Shown here: piece by piece, positions 45,829 through 55,266 of the stretch
Layout: every line of letters begins with the position of its first letter
Numbering within the stretch: position 1 is the stretch's first letter
Assembly (NCBI RefSeq): GCF_025148635.1
Contig: NZ_CP102269.1
Span: 1,550,001-1,614,000, forward strand
DNA from: Butyricimonas virosa
GTDB taxonomy: Bacteria > Bacteroidota > Bacteroidia > Bacteroidales > Marinifilaceae
Direction of reading: 5' to 3'
Length of the DNA: 64,000 nt
Translations under genes and position numbers: made by a program
Notes under the pieces: model-generated
Database searches by the model: none
Told to the model about the DNA's origin: nothing
The model's input: only the letters and a program-made list of their open reading frames with translations

Positions 45829-46111
45829 AGACATTTACGATGTTGATGCATGGCTTGATGAAAGTCTTGGCAAGGAAGGTACTCCTGAACGAGAAAAAAA
45901 CAGAGAGAGGGCATGGGAGGAATACAATGCCCAAATATTGCTTGATGCACGAAAAAATGCTGGGTTAACACAGCAGGAACTTGCAGACCGTATCGGGGCA
46001 AATAAAGGATATATCTCACGAATCGAGCGAGGGCTTACTGTTCCTACAGTTGCAACATTATACAAAATAGCTTCTGCTATGGGATTGACGATAGAACTTA
46101 GGCCTATTTAA
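45806..46111 (+). CDS. XRE-family helix-turn-helix antitoxin
   Basis: 101 residues with a C-terminal HTH_XRE domain (ARKNAGLTQQELADRIGANK, YISRIERGLTVPTVATLYKI). The N-terminal ~45 residues are charged and probably bind the toxin. It should neutralise the RelE-like toxin and repress the operon. A rho-independent terminator follows. Confidence 0.88.
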   Translation: MKLKEISKDIYDVDAWLDESLGKEGTPEREKNRERAWEEYNAQILLDARKNAGLTQQELADRIGANKGYISRIERGLTVPTVATLYKIASAMGLTIELRPI

Positions 46112-46152
46112 GGACGATTAGTGTAAAGCAAAATCTGATTAAATGATATATT

Positions 46153-46178
46153 TCCCCGCTTACGAGCGGGGATTTTTT
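46153..46178 (+). terminator. Rho-independent terminator after the toxin-antitoxin pair
   Basis: CCCCGCT, loop TACG, AGCGGGG, followed by ATTTTTTATTT. Confidence 0.85.
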
Positions 46179-46255
46179 ATTTACTGGCATTACTTGATAG
46201 ATATTTCATCCCTATAATCAAGTATGTAAAGGGTGTTTTTTACCCATTTTAAGGG

Positions 46256-46287
46256 ATTGTGGGAGGGAGTGGGCTACTTTATTTTTG
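46256..46287 (+). promoter_or_regulatory. Promoter of the hmuY-like operon
   Basis: ATTG (46256-46259), exactly 20 bases, TATTTTTG (46280-46287): a near-consensus Bacteroidota promoter about 39 bases before the ATG at 46326. No recognised Fur-type operator could be called by eye. Confidence 0.7.
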
Positions 46288-46325
46288 CGACACTAAATTG
46301 TTGTTAAACTAAATTTTTTAATATA

Positions 46326-47363
46326 ATGAAAAAGATGAATTGGTTTCTTGTGGTTATCATGTTGTTCGGTGCGTGTTTTGCGGCTTGTACGGATGATGAT
46401 GATAACGGTGGTTCTTGGGATGGAGAGTCCGTTACCGTAGATTGTGATCCATATGATGCTTGGTCATATTTTAGTTTCAAAGAGGGGAAAACGGTGAAAA
46501 CGTTGAAAGTAAAGAGTATGGAAGGGGCTGTGACTGGTGTGTATTACGGGGATTTGAGTTCTAATACTCTTATAAAGAATACCGACTCTTTATTGATGGT
46601 GATTAATGAAGGCGTCGGTGATACCGTGGTTATTTCCTTTCCTGCTTGTGAAGTTGGTGGAATGAGTGGAACAGAAACAACAAGTGCTAGTTTCTCTTTA
46701 AAAGCCATTGCTAAAAAAGAGGGGGATGTATGGCGTATTTCAAGTGAGAAGTCTGTTGTTACGATGGAAAAGGAAGATGAAACTACAACGGATTATTATA
46801 TGTCGATAAATGGAACAATCGGCACGACGAAAGATGCTGACTTTAGTCTTGCCTTGTATATGAATGTAAAGGCAATGGAAGATGGGGGTATGCAAATGAA
46901 CATGGGAGGAACTTTTGCCGGAGAATCTACCGGAAAAACTTATGGTGTGGATGGTGATGAAACTTCTTTCGATTGGGATATTGCTTTCCATCGGTATGAT
47001 ATAAAGACGAATGACGGGGCTGCCATCATGTTGCAGACCACGGATTTGGAAAGTGTTACTTCTGCTAGTGTTACCGGAGAAAGTTTCACTTCAGATGTGG
47101 ACGGGGAAGTCATGGTGGATATGTCAGGAATGATGAGTGGTTTTGTTGGGTATCAACCCACGAAGGTTAACGAAGTGTTGGCTAAATGGGTAACGGCAAC
47201 TCCTACCGGATCAATGCCCCCGTATTCTTATGAGATTAATGGTAAAGTGTTTGTTGTGAAAACTGCCAGCGGTGAATATGCAAAATTGCGTTTCACGGAT
47301 ATGTCTGATGCTACGGGTAAGAATGAGGCCGCTACATTTGACTACGAGTTTCCTCTAAAATAA
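46326..47363 (+). CDS. hmuY: HmuY-family haem-binding lipoprotein with inserted calycin-like domain
   Basis: 345 residues, lipobox Cys21. The HmuY family outline is clear at both ends: YDAWSYFSFKEGK (43-55), FDWDIAFHRYDIKTN (215-229), VFVVKTASGEYAKLRFTD (308-325), ending FDYEFPLK. Between the first two motifs, residues ~62-205 form an extra domain of calycin-like beta pattern; P. gingivalis HmuY is only ~216 residues and lacks it. Where P. gingivalis HmuY has two haem-ligand histidines, this protein has methionines (VDMSGMM at 264-270 and SMPP with M297). It should capture haem at the surface for the TonB receptor encoded next. Confidence 0.82.
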   Translation: MKKMNWFLVVIMLFGACFAACTDDDDNGGSWDGESVTVDCDPYDAWSYFSFKEGKTVKTLKVKSMEGAVTGVYYGDLSSNTLIKNTDSLLMVINEGVGDTVVISFPACEVGGMSGTETTSASFSLKAIAKKEGDVWRISSEKSVVTMEKEDETTTDYYMSINGTIGTTKDADFSLALYMNVKAMEDGGMQMNMGGTFAGESTGKTYGVDGDETSFDWDIAFHRYDIKTNDGAAIMLQTTDLESVTSASVTGESFTSDVDGEVMVDMSGMMSGFVGYQPTKVNEVLAKWVTATPTGSMPPYSYEINGKVFVVKTASGEYAKLRFTDMSDATGKNEAATFDYEFPLK

Positions 47364-47382
47364 TTTTGTTCATGATTTATCA

Positions 47383-47418
47383 ACCGTAAGAGGAACAGAC
47401 TTTCTCTTACGGTTTTTT
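47383..47418 (+). terminator. Hairpin with T-run between hmuY and the receptor gene
   Basis: AACCGTAAGAG pairs with CTCTTACGGTT around a short loop and is followed by TTTT. Because the receptor gene begins 20 bases later without its own visible promoter, this is probably a leaky terminator that lowers expression of downstream genes relative to hmuY. Confidence 0.75.
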
Positions 47419-47437
47419 CCGTAAAAAAAAGAGTTTT

Positions 47438-49675
47438 ATGAGGCATGATTTGTTGATACTGTTTTTTATTCTTTTGTCGTCAGCATTGATGGCTGATGAG
47501 CATTCCAATGAGGCTCCTTCTTTTAAAGTGCAGGGGATTGTTACCGATGAGAAGGGCGAAGGATTGCCGGGAGCATCCGTGTGGGTAAAAGGAACGGTGG
47601 TCGGGGCCGGGACAAATGCTAAAGGGGAGTTTTCTTTTAAGTTGTCATCGAAGAATAGGTGTGTGTTACGGGTGAGTTTCACGGGATATGAACCGCAAGA
47701 GCGGGAAGTGACCCCCGGGGTTGACAGTTTGTATCATTTCGTGTTGGAACCGAGTAATAATGCGTTGAATGAGGTCGTGATCACGGGAACCCGTACGTTG
47801 AAACCGTTGAAGGATGTTCCGGTGCTTACCCGCGTGATTTCATCGGAAGATATAGCACAGGTGAATCCATTGGATTTGCAAAGTTTACTGGAATATGAAA
47901 TGCCGGGCTTACAGTTCGGGTTGGCCCACGGTTCCGGATTGCCGGAATTGAAATTCCAAGGATCTGCCGGGGGATACGTGTTATTTATGATTGATGGAGA
48001 ACGTGTTGCCGGAGAGGGGTCCAGTAATAATATTGATTATAATTTGATTGATATGGATAATGTGGAACGTATTGAGATTGTCAAGGGCCCAATGTCTACT
48101 CTTTACGGTTCTCAAGCGATGGGGGGAGTGGTAAATATTATTACGAAAGATGCGAATCGTCCTTTTACGGGAAACGTTTCTGTGCGTTATGGTAATAATG
48201 ATGAGAGTAAATATTCTTTGTCTTTGGGGACTAAACAAGGACGTTTTTCTGCATTGACATCTCTTTCCTACCGTAAGCGAGATGCTTATGCCTTAAAAGA
48301 TAAAGAAGGGCAAATCGAGTATTCGTATTATAAGGATATATATGGGAGAGATTCCGTGGTTGCGGATACTTCGGAGAAAGGAATGTCTAGTGTAAATGGA
48401 TTCGAGATTTGGCAGGCGAATCAGAAGTTGAGTTACACGTTTAACGAAAATTTTCGGATCTCATTGAATGGGACATATTATAATAATGACGTGTTGGAGT
48501 ACGTGGAGCAGAAAGAACAGGATCGCTTTTCTAATTACAGTATAAATCCTCGGGTTTATTACGCTATTAATGATTCTCATATACTGGATTTCTCGTATGT
48601 GTTTGAGAATTACGAAAAGCGTTACGTTTATACTACTTCATTGCCTTCTAAAAAGGTTTTTGGAGATTTAACCAATACCGTTCGGTTGAATTATACTGGA
48701 TATATCCATGAAAAACATACCTTGACAGCCGGGATAGAAGTGAATACGCAGAAATTGCAACATTATTGGTTTGATAACGGTTCGGGGAAGAAATTTGATG
48801 CCCAGACGTATGTTTTGTATTTGCAGGAGGATTATAAGGTAAGTGATTCGTTTAGTGTGTTGGCTGGGGTTCGTTCGGATTGTCATTCGAAATATGGTTT
48901 TCACGCCAGCCCGAAAATTTCGTTGATGTATAAATATGGTGTTTTGACGCTGCGCGGTGGCTACGGGATGGGATTTCGTATACCATCTTTGAAAGAATTG
49001 CATAGTGAATATGATATGGGCGGACAGGGATTTTTCATGATATACGGTAACGAAGATTTGGAGCCTGAGATCAGTCACCAGGGAACGTTTTCGGCCGAGG
49101 TGACGAAAGGAATTTTTAATGGTTCCGTCTCCGGTTATTATACGAGATTCTTTGACGAGATCGCTTTGGGCTTAACTTCGGACGGGAAAGATCAGCAATA
49201 TTATAATGCAGATGATGCAACGAGAACGGGGGTTGACGTGATGGCGCAGTTCCGTTTTAAAAGTGGTTTGACCCTAAAAGGTGCTTACGCTTATATTGAT
49301 GTACATTCAGAAGTGGATGGGTATAATATGGCTAGTGATCGTCCGCATAGTTTGACTTTTACGGCAAATTATTCCAAAACGTTCGGAAAGGTTGGTTTGT
49401 CGGTGGCTTTGAACGGGCGGTGGATGTCTTCGGTGGAGACATGGTACAAGAATAGTGCAGGTGGTTACGTGAAAAATGAATATGAGAGCCGGACTTTCTG
49501 TTCGTTGAATTTTGGCGCTCGTTTCCCAAGAGGTTTCCGTTTCATGGCAGGTATTGATAATCTGTTTGATTTCAAGGATAAAAATGTGACAGCTGATCAA
49601 TCGGTGACCCCGCAGAGGGGGATCGGATTTATTGGAACGTTGTCGGTGAATATTGCAGATTTATTAAAATTATAA
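47438..49675 (+). CDS. hmuR: TonB-dependent haem receptor (HmuR-like)
   Basis: 745 residues: signal peptide, a carboxypeptidase-regulatory-like domain (~25-110), a plug (LNEVVITGTRTLKPLKDVPV, IEIVKGPMSTLYGSQAMGGV) and a beta-barrel. The haem-receptor region has GFRIPSLKELH and GNEDLEPE (about residues 510-540), corresponding to the FRAP and NPDL boxes of haem receptors with a histidine between them. Following an hmuY-type gene and preceding a CobN-like gene, it is most likely the haem/haemoprotein receptor. Confidence 0.88.
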   Translation: MRHDLLILFFILLSSALMADEHSNEAPSFKVQGIVTDEKGEGLPGASVWVKGTVVGAGTNAKGEFSFKLSSKNRCVLRVSFTGYEPQEREVTPGVDSLYHFVLEPSNNALNEVVITGTRTLKPLKDVPVLTRVISSEDIAQVNPLDLQSLLEYEMPGLQFGLAHGSGLPELKFQGSAGGYVLFMIDGERVAGEGSSNNIDYNLIDMDNVERIEIVKGPMSTLYGSQAMGGVVNIITKDANRPFTGNVSVRYGNNDESKYSLSLGTKQGRFSALTSLSYRKRDAYALKDKEGQIEYSYYKDIYGRDSVVADTSEKGMSSVNGFEIWQANQKLSYTFNENFRISLNGTYYNNDVLEYVEQKEQDRFSNYSINPRVYYAINDSHILDFSYVFENYEKRYVYTTSLPSKKVFGDLTNTVRLNYTGYIHEKHTLTAGIEVNTQKLQHYWFDNGSGKKFDAQTYVLYLQEDYKVSDSFSVLAGVRSDCHSKYGFHASPKISLMYKYGVLTLRGGYGMGFRIPSLKELHSEYDMGGQGFFMIYGNEDLEPEISHQGTFSAEVTKGIFNGSVSGYYTRFFDEIALGLTSDGKDQQYYNADDATRTGVDVMAQFRFKSGLTLKGAYAYIDVHSEVDGYNMASDRPHSLTFTANYSKTFGKVGLSVALNGRWMSSVETWYKNSAGGYVKNEYESRTFCSLNFGARFPRGFRFMAGIDNLFDFKDKNVTADQSVTPQRGIGFIGTLSVNIADLLKL

Positions 49676-49694
49676 TCCATTAAAGAGAATACTG

Positions 49695-52600
49695 ATGAGA
49701 AAAAAGTGGCTTGCGTTGGGGTGTCTTTTAATTATTGTCTTGTTGGGGATCTGGGCGTACAATGTCTGGTTCGGAACTACCAAGATTGCTTTCGTGAATT
49801 TTCAGACGATTACGATGGGAGGTATTGCGAAGGCGAATGACAATTCATTTATTAAATTGCAAGAGGTTCCCGTGGAGGAACTGGATCGGTTGTCCGGTTT
49901 TGATATGGTGTTTGTGAATGGCATGGGGCTGCGTGTCGTGGAGGAACAGCGGCAACAGATACAGAAAGCGGCAGATAAAGGTGTACTCGTGTACACGACA
50001 ATGGCGACGAATCCGGCGAATAATATATGTACGATTGATTCTGTTGACCAAGTCGCTTTGCGGGGTTATCTGGGGAGTGGTGGAAGACGGAATTACAAGA
50101 ATATGCTGAACTATATTCGGAAGAATATGGATAAGAAGTTGATTTCCGTGGAAGAGCCGGGAGTCCCGATCGAGAGATCTTCGGATGTGTTGTATCATGT
50201 CGATGTGGATAAGCCGGGAGATGAGCTTGATTTTGTTTCCGTGGAAGAGTACGAGAAGTATTTGAGGAGTAAACAATTATATAAAGAGGGGGCGAAAAAG
50301 ATTGTGGTGACCGGGCAGATGGCAGATGCCACGGGATTGATTGATACATTGGAGCGAGTGGGGTATAATGTTTACCCGGTTTTGTCTTTACGGCGTCTGC
50401 TTGATTTTGTGCGTGAAATTAGCCCGGATGCTATTATCAATATGGCTCATGGTAGGTTGGGGGATGAGGTCGTGAAATATCTGGAGGAACGTAATATCCT
50501 ATTGTTTGCCCCGTTGACAGTAAATAGTCTGGTAGAAGAATGGGAACAAGATCCGATGGGGATGTCCGGAGGATTTATGTCACAGAGTATCGTTACCCCG
50601 GAAATTGACGGGGCCATCCGGACGTCGGTACTCTTTGCCCAGTACGAGGATAAAGAGGGATTACGTCATTCTTTTGCAGTTCCTTCACGGTTGAAGACAT
50701 ACGTGGAGAATATTCAGAAGACGTTGGCTTTGAAGGAAAAGCCGAATAGTGAGAAACGAGTTGTTATTTACTATTATAAAGGTCCGGGGCAAAGTGCCAT
50801 GAATGCTGCCGGGATGGAAGTGGTCCCCTCGTTGTATAATCTTTTGAAAAAGATGAAGGAAGAGGGATATAGGGTAGAGAATCTTCCGGCAAATTCCAAG
50901 GAGTTGGAGAAGATGATCATGGCGGAAGGAGCCGTGTTCGGTACTTACGCGAACGGGGTGATGGATCGTTTTCTGAAAGAGAGTCACCCGCTGCTGATTT
51001 CAAAAGGGGAGTACGCAAGTTGGGTGAAACAGGCTTTACGACCGGAAAAATATGCCGAGGTGGTAGCTGCTTTCGGGGAGTTCCCCGGGGAATACATGAG
51101 TACTGCCGATGGTAAGTTAGGGGTATCTCGAATACAGTTTGGGAACGTGGTCATTATGCCACAGCCGGTAGCCGGAGGTGGGGATAATGCCTTCCAGATT
51201 GTACACGGGACGGATGTCGCACCTCCTCATTCCTACGTGGCCGCTTATTTGTGGATGCAGTACGGGTTCAAGGCGGATGCTATGATTCATTTCGGAACAC
51301 ATGGCAGTTTGGAGTTTACACCCAAAAAACAGGCTGCTTTGTGTGATTTGGATTGGCCTGATCGATTGGTGGGGAGCGTGCCTCATCTTTACATCTATTC
51401 TATCGGTAACGTGGGTGAGGGGATGATTGCCAAACGTCGCGGGTATGGCGTGTTGCAATCTTATTTGACTCCCCCGTTTATGGAGAGTAACGTGAGGGGC
51501 ATTTATCGGAATCTGACGGAAAGAATAAAGATATATAATCAGAAAGCCTACCCGGAGAAAGGTACGGCTGATCCGAAGGAGGTGGAGAAAGCTGCCTTGT
51601 CGGTGAAAGAACTGGCTGTTTCCTTGGGAATGCATCGGGAGTTGGGGTTGGATAGCGTGTTGAACGTTCCCTACACGGAAGAAGAAATATTGAAGATCGA
51701 GAATTTTGCAGACGAGCTGGCGGCAGAGAAGGTTACCGGACAATTGTACACGATGGGAGTTCCATACGAGGCTGCCCGCATTGAATCGTCCGTTTACTCG
51801 ATGGCAACCGATCCGATAGCTTACGGGTTGTTCGGGTTAGATCGGTTGAGAGGTAAGGCGGACGCTGATGTGTTGAAACGGAAAACTATTTTTACCGAAC
51901 GTTATCTTGATCCGGCCAAGCAATTGGTGGGGAGACTGTTGAATGGTCAGGAAAAAGTGGATGATGGTTTTATTTGTCAGGTGGCGGGTATCACGAAAGA
52001 AGAGCTGGCACAGGCTCGTGAAATCGATCAAAACCGGAATGCTCCTAAAGGAATGATGGCGATGATGATGGCTGCCGCGGCAAAACAACCGGAAGTCATG
52101 CCTGTGAAGAAGGAAGAGGGGGAACATCCGATGTCCGGGATGATGAAGAATATGATGAAACAGAAAGGCCCGGATGCGAAGACTGGAGGAATGCAGGTGA
52201 ACAAGGGGACTGGAGGAAATCCGGATATGAGTGCCATGATGAAGGCGATGATGGGAAAGAAGGCCAAGGAATATTCCAAAGAAGAGGTGAACAAGGCGCT
52301 GGCTATTATGGAAGTGGAACGGACGTTGAAAAACGTGAATAATTATAAGCGGGCATTACAGGAAAGTCCGGATGGTGAGTTGCAGTCGTTGATGAACGCA
52401 TTGAATGGCGGTTACACGGCTCCTTCTCCCGGGGGTGATCCTATCGTGAATCCGAATACTTTGCCGACGGGACGGAATCTTTTTGCTATAAATGCAGAGG
52501 AGACGCCGACGGAATCAGCCTGGGAAAAAGGGATACAGTTGGCAAAGAGTACAATCGAGATGTATCAGAAACGGCATAATGGGGAGTTCCCGAAAAAGGT

Positions 52601-53963
52601 CAGTTACACGCTTTGGTCCGGAGAGTTTATTGAAACGGGCGGGGCCACGATTGCCCAAGTGTTGTATATGCTTGGAGTGGAACCCGTGCGGGATGCTTTC
52701 GGACGAGTGAGTGATTTGAAATTAATCCCGTCGGCTGATTTGGGGCGTCCGCGTATTGACGTGGTTGTACAGACTTCCGGACAGTTGCGGGATATTGCGG
52801 CATCCCGTCTTTTCTTGGTGAATCGGGCCGTGGAGATGGCTGCTGCTGCCAAGAATGACCAATACGAGAATCAAGTGGCGGCCGGAGTGTTGGAGGCGGA
52901 AAAGACGTTGATAGATAAAGGTATTTCCCCGAAAGATGCTCGTGAGATTTCAACTTTCCGGGTCTTCGGGGGTGCGAATGGTGGTTACGGAACTGGAATA
53001 CAGGGGATGGTTGATGCCGGAGACCGCTGGGAAGATGAGTCGGAAATTGCATCCACCTATTTGAATAACATGGGTGCTTATTACGGTAGCGAGAAGAACT
53101 GGGAAAAATTCCAGCAGTTTGCTTTCGAGGCGGCTCTGACCCGCACGGACGTGGTGGTTCAACCCCGACAGAGTAACACGTGGGGGGCGTTGAGTTTGGA
53201 TCACGTGTACGAGTTTATGGGAGGCTTGAACCTGACGGTTCGCAACGTGACAGGGAAAGATCCGGATGCTTATCTCAGTGATTATCGGAATCGGAATAAC
53301 AACAAGATGCAGGAGGTGAAAGAGGCTATCGGCGTGGAGTCGAGAACCACGATTTTCAACCCTTCTTATATCAAGGAGAAAATGAAGGGTGAGGCAACTT
53401 CTGCAGCCGGTTTTGCTGAAATTGTTCGTAATACATACGGTTGGAACGTGATGAAACCTTCGGTGATCGATAACGAGATGTGGGATGAGATTTACAATGT
53501 GTATGTAAAGGATAAATTTAATCTGGGGGTACAGGATTTCTTTGAGAAACAGAGTCCGGCAGCCTTACAGGAAATTACGGCTGTTATGATGGAGACGGCA
53601 CGTAAGGGGATGTGGAAGGCAACGGATCAGCAATTGGCCGATTTATCGAATTTACATACGGATTTGATTCAGAAATATAAACCGGCTTGTTCCGGATTTG
53701 TATGCGATAATGCCAAATTACGTGATTTTATCGCATCTAAAGCGACTCCTGAGGCTGCCAAGCAATATCAGAATAGCATAAAGAATGTGCGGGAAGTTGC
53801 GGCAGATCAGTCTAAAGGTGTCGTGATGAAGAAGGATGAAATTACTTCCGAGACACAAAAACACACGAATAAGGTGAATACCGTTTGGATTGTTGTCGGT
53901 GTTGTTGTAATCTTGGGTGGTTTGGCAGTTTTGATGCGTAAAAGACGTAGAAACAGAATGTAA
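49695..53963 (+). CDS. hmuS: HmuS: membrane-anchored CobN/BchH-like chelatase-family protein
   Basis: 1422 residues. An N-terminal helix (WLALGCLLIIVLLGIWAYNV) and a C-terminal helix with basic end (WIVVGVVVILGGLAVLMRKRRR) flank a large CobN/magnesium-chelatase H-type domain. Core motifs include VIMPQPVAGGGDNAFQIVHG, MIHFGTHGSLEFTPKK and VPHLYIYSIGNVGEG. Residues ~785-858 are a Met/Lys/Gly-rich low-complexity insert. No cobalamin biosynthesis genes are nearby; the hmuYR and ExbB-like context indicates haem-iron metabolism. HmuS-type proteins have been linked to anaerobic removal of iron from haem; catalysis here is inferred. Confidence 0.85.
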   Translation: MRKKWLALGCLLIIVLLGIWAYNVWFGTTKIAFVNFQTITMGGIAKANDNSFIKLQEVPVEELDRLSGFDMVFVNGMGLRVVEEQRQQIQKAADKGVLVYTTMATNPANNICTIDSVDQVALRGYLGSGGRRNYKNMLNYIRKNMDKKLISVEEPGVPIERSSDVLYHVDVDKPGDELDFVSVEEYEKYLRSKQLYKEGAKKIVVTGQMADATGLIDTLERVGYNVYPVLSLRRLLDFVREISPDAIINMAHGRLGDEVVKYLEERNILLFAPLTVNSLVEEWEQDPMGMSGGFMSQSIVTPEIDGAIRTSVLFAQYEDKEGLRHSFAVPSRLKTYVENIQKTLALKEKPNSEKRVVIYYYKGPGQSAMNAAGMEVVPSLYNLLKKMKEEGYRVENLPANSKELEKMIMAEGAVFGTYANGVMDRFLKESHPLLISKGEYASWVKQALRPEKYAEVVAAFGEFPGEYMSTADGKLGVSRIQFGNVVIMPQPVAGGGDNAFQIVHGTDVAPPHSYVAAYLWMQYGFKADAMIHFGTHGSLEFTPKKQAALCDLDWPDRLVGSVPHLYIYSIGNVGEGMIAKRRGYGVLQSYLTPPFMESNVRGIYRNLTERIKIYNQKAYPEKGTADPKEVEKAALSVKELAVSLGMHRELGLDSVLNVPYTEEEILKIENFADELAAEKVTGQLYTMGVPYEAARIESSVYSMATDPIAYGLFGLDRLRGKADADVLKRKTIFTERYLDPAKQLVGRLLNGQEKVDDGFICQVAGITKEELAQAREIDQNRNAPKGMMAMMMAAAAKQPEVMPVKKEEGEHPMSGMMKNMMKQKGPDAKTGGMQVNKGTGGNPDMSAMMKAMMGKKAKEYSKEEVNKALAIMEVERTLKNVNNYKRALQESPDGELQSLMNALNGGYTAPSPGGDPIVNPNTLPTGRNLFAINAEETPTESAWEKGIQLAKSTIEMYQKRHNGEFPKKVSYTLWSGEFIETGGATIAQVLYMLGVEPVRDAFGRVSDLKLIPSADLGRPRIDVVVQTSGQLRDIAASRLFLVNRAVEMAAAAKNDQYENQVAAGVLEAEKTLIDKGISPKDAREISTFRVFGGANGGYGTGIQGMVDAGDRWEDESEIASTYLNNMGAYYGSEKNWEKFQQFAFEAALTRTDVVVQPRQSNTWGALSLDHVYEFMGGLNLTVRNVTGKDPDAYLSDYRNRNNNKMQEVKEAIGVESRTTIFNPSYIKEKMKGEATSAAGFAEIVRNTYGWNVMKPSVIDNEMWDEIYNVYVKDKFNLGVQDFFEKQSPAALQEITAVMMETARKGMWKATDQQLADLSNLHTDLIQKYKPACSGFVCDNAKLRDFIASKATPEAAKQYQNSIKNVREVAADQSKGVVMKKDEITSETQKHTNKVNTVWIVVGVVVILGGLAVLMRKRRRNRM

Positions 53964-53965
53964 CA

Positions 53966-54664
53966 ATGGATACAATTGTATTGATATTAATATTGTTGAC
54001 AGCATTTAATTTTTTGTTGAAACAAACCTTTTGGAAACCAGTAGCGGTGGGAGCCGCTACTGGTATTGCCACTATATTTGTGATCCTGCTGTGGCCTTAT
54101 GCTATTGAACAATCAAAAACACAAATTGCTGATTGGTTGTCAGACAATCAATTGATGTTGGATACTTCCGTTGTGTTGACTTTGGAGATTGTTGTGCAGA
54201 TGGCATTCTGCCTGTTGGCAGTTCATGTGGCAAATTATTCTCCGGTGAAGAATCGTATGATGGTGGCTTATCGCTTGTTGTATTGGTTTCCGGGAGTGTT
54301 GATTATTCCGGTTTTATTCTTTGGTTTGACACAGGCTATATTCTCTTTTCCAGGGATTTCATTTAAATTGATTGCTTGGTTGTTTGGTTTGTTTGTTTTC
54401 GTGGTCATTCCTTTGGGAAGATGGTTGATCAAGTGGTTGTTGCCGGAAGAAGACTTGCGTTTGGAATTGTTTTTCCTGACAAATGCTTTGGTTGCTATCT
54501 TAGGAATTATTGCCACGGTAAACGGGAGGACGGCAGTGGAGGGAGTAGGCGATGTGGATTGGTCTGCATTGACCGGTTGTGTTGTGTTATTTTTAGTGGG
54601 AGCTATTGCAGGGTGGATGGTATATGTAATTAAAAGAAAACTAACTTTTAAATTGAGAAGATAA
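53966..54664 (+). CDS. HmuT-like integral membrane protein
   Basis: 232 residues with about six hydrophobic helices (for example FLLKQTFWKPVAVGAATGIATIFVILL and LDTSVVLTLEIVVQMAFCLLAVHV) and little soluble sequence. It sits two bases after hmuS, and its stop shares a base with the start of the ExbB/MotA-like gene (TAATG). The position corresponds to hmuT of the P. gingivalis operon. Probably part of one inner-membrane complex with the next two proteins. Confidence 0.7.
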   Translation: MDTIVLILILLTAFNFLLKQTFWKPVAVGAATGIATIFVILLWPYAIEQSKTQIADWLSDNQLMLDTSVVLTLEIVVQMAFCLLAVHVANYSPVKNRMMVAYRLLYWFPGVLIIPVLFFGLTQAIFSFPGISFKLIAWLFGLFVFVVIPLGRWLIKWLLPEEDLRLELFFLTNALVAILGIIATVNGRTAVEGVGDVDWSALTGCVVLFLVGAIAGWMVYVIKRKLTFKLRR

Positions 54665-55266
54665 TGAATGCTATTTCTGATATCATGTTTTGGATTTCAA
54701 CGGGATTGTTAGTGCCTGTTATCGTGTTGTTGATTTTGTTGTTTTTTCGTTCCCTTTTGCTGGTAGGGAGTTTCTTTGGTCAATATGTTTCTATTCGCAA
54801 GACGGATAAGCTGATCCGGGAACAGATGGAGACGTTACACGTGAATAACGTGGATCATTTTGCAGAGAAATTACCGGAAAAGAGTAATTCTTTGGTAGTG
54901 ATGTTTATGAAACGGATCTTGGCGGAGCAGCGGAATAAAGCACAAGTTCAACGTTTGTTGGCTAATTTCGAGATTGCGGCGGATAAGGATTTGGCTATAT
55001 CTAAAACGTTGACCAAGTTAGGACCGATTTTAGGTTTGATGGGTACCTTGATCCCGATGGGACCTGCTTTAGTCGGTTTGTCTACGGGAGATATTGCTTC
55101 TATGGCTTATAATATGCAGGTTGCTTTTGCCACGACGGTGATCGGGTTGGTGGCTGGTGCGATCGGCTTCTTGACCCAGCAGGTGAAACAACGTTGGTAT
55201 TTGCAGGATATGACTAACTTGGAGTGTCTCGTGGAAGTGTTGAATGAAAAGAATGAGAAGAGATGA
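54664..55266 (+). CDS. MotA/TolQ/ExbB-family proton-channel protein (HmuU-like)
   Basis: 200 residues with the MotA/TolQ/ExbB topology: one N-terminal helix (~14-37), a cytoplasmic stretch, and two C-terminal helices with the motif LTKLGPILGLMGTLIPMGPALVGL followed by AFATTVIGLVAGAIGFL. This is the family signature for proton-driven motors such as ExbBD and TolQR. It is coupled at both ends (TAATG and ATGA overlaps) and probably works with the DUF2149 protein as a motor for HmuS; that function is inferred. Confidence 0.85.
   Translation: MNAISDIMFWISTGLLVPVIVLLILLFFRSLLLVGSFFGQYVSIRKTDKLIREQMETLHVNNVDHFAEKLPEKSNSLVVMFMKRILAEQRNKAQVQRLLANFEIAADKDLAISKTLTKLGPILGLMGTLIPMGPALVGLSTGDIASMAYNMQVAFATTVIGLVAGAIGFLTQQVKQRWYLQDMTNLECLVEVLNEKNEKR

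Noticed and set aside
49695..53963. Cobalamin biosynthetic cobaltochelatase CobN
   Set aside because: No cob/cbi genes are nearby. The two membrane anchors, hmuYR upstream and ExbB/DUF2149 genes downstream identify the HmuS type.
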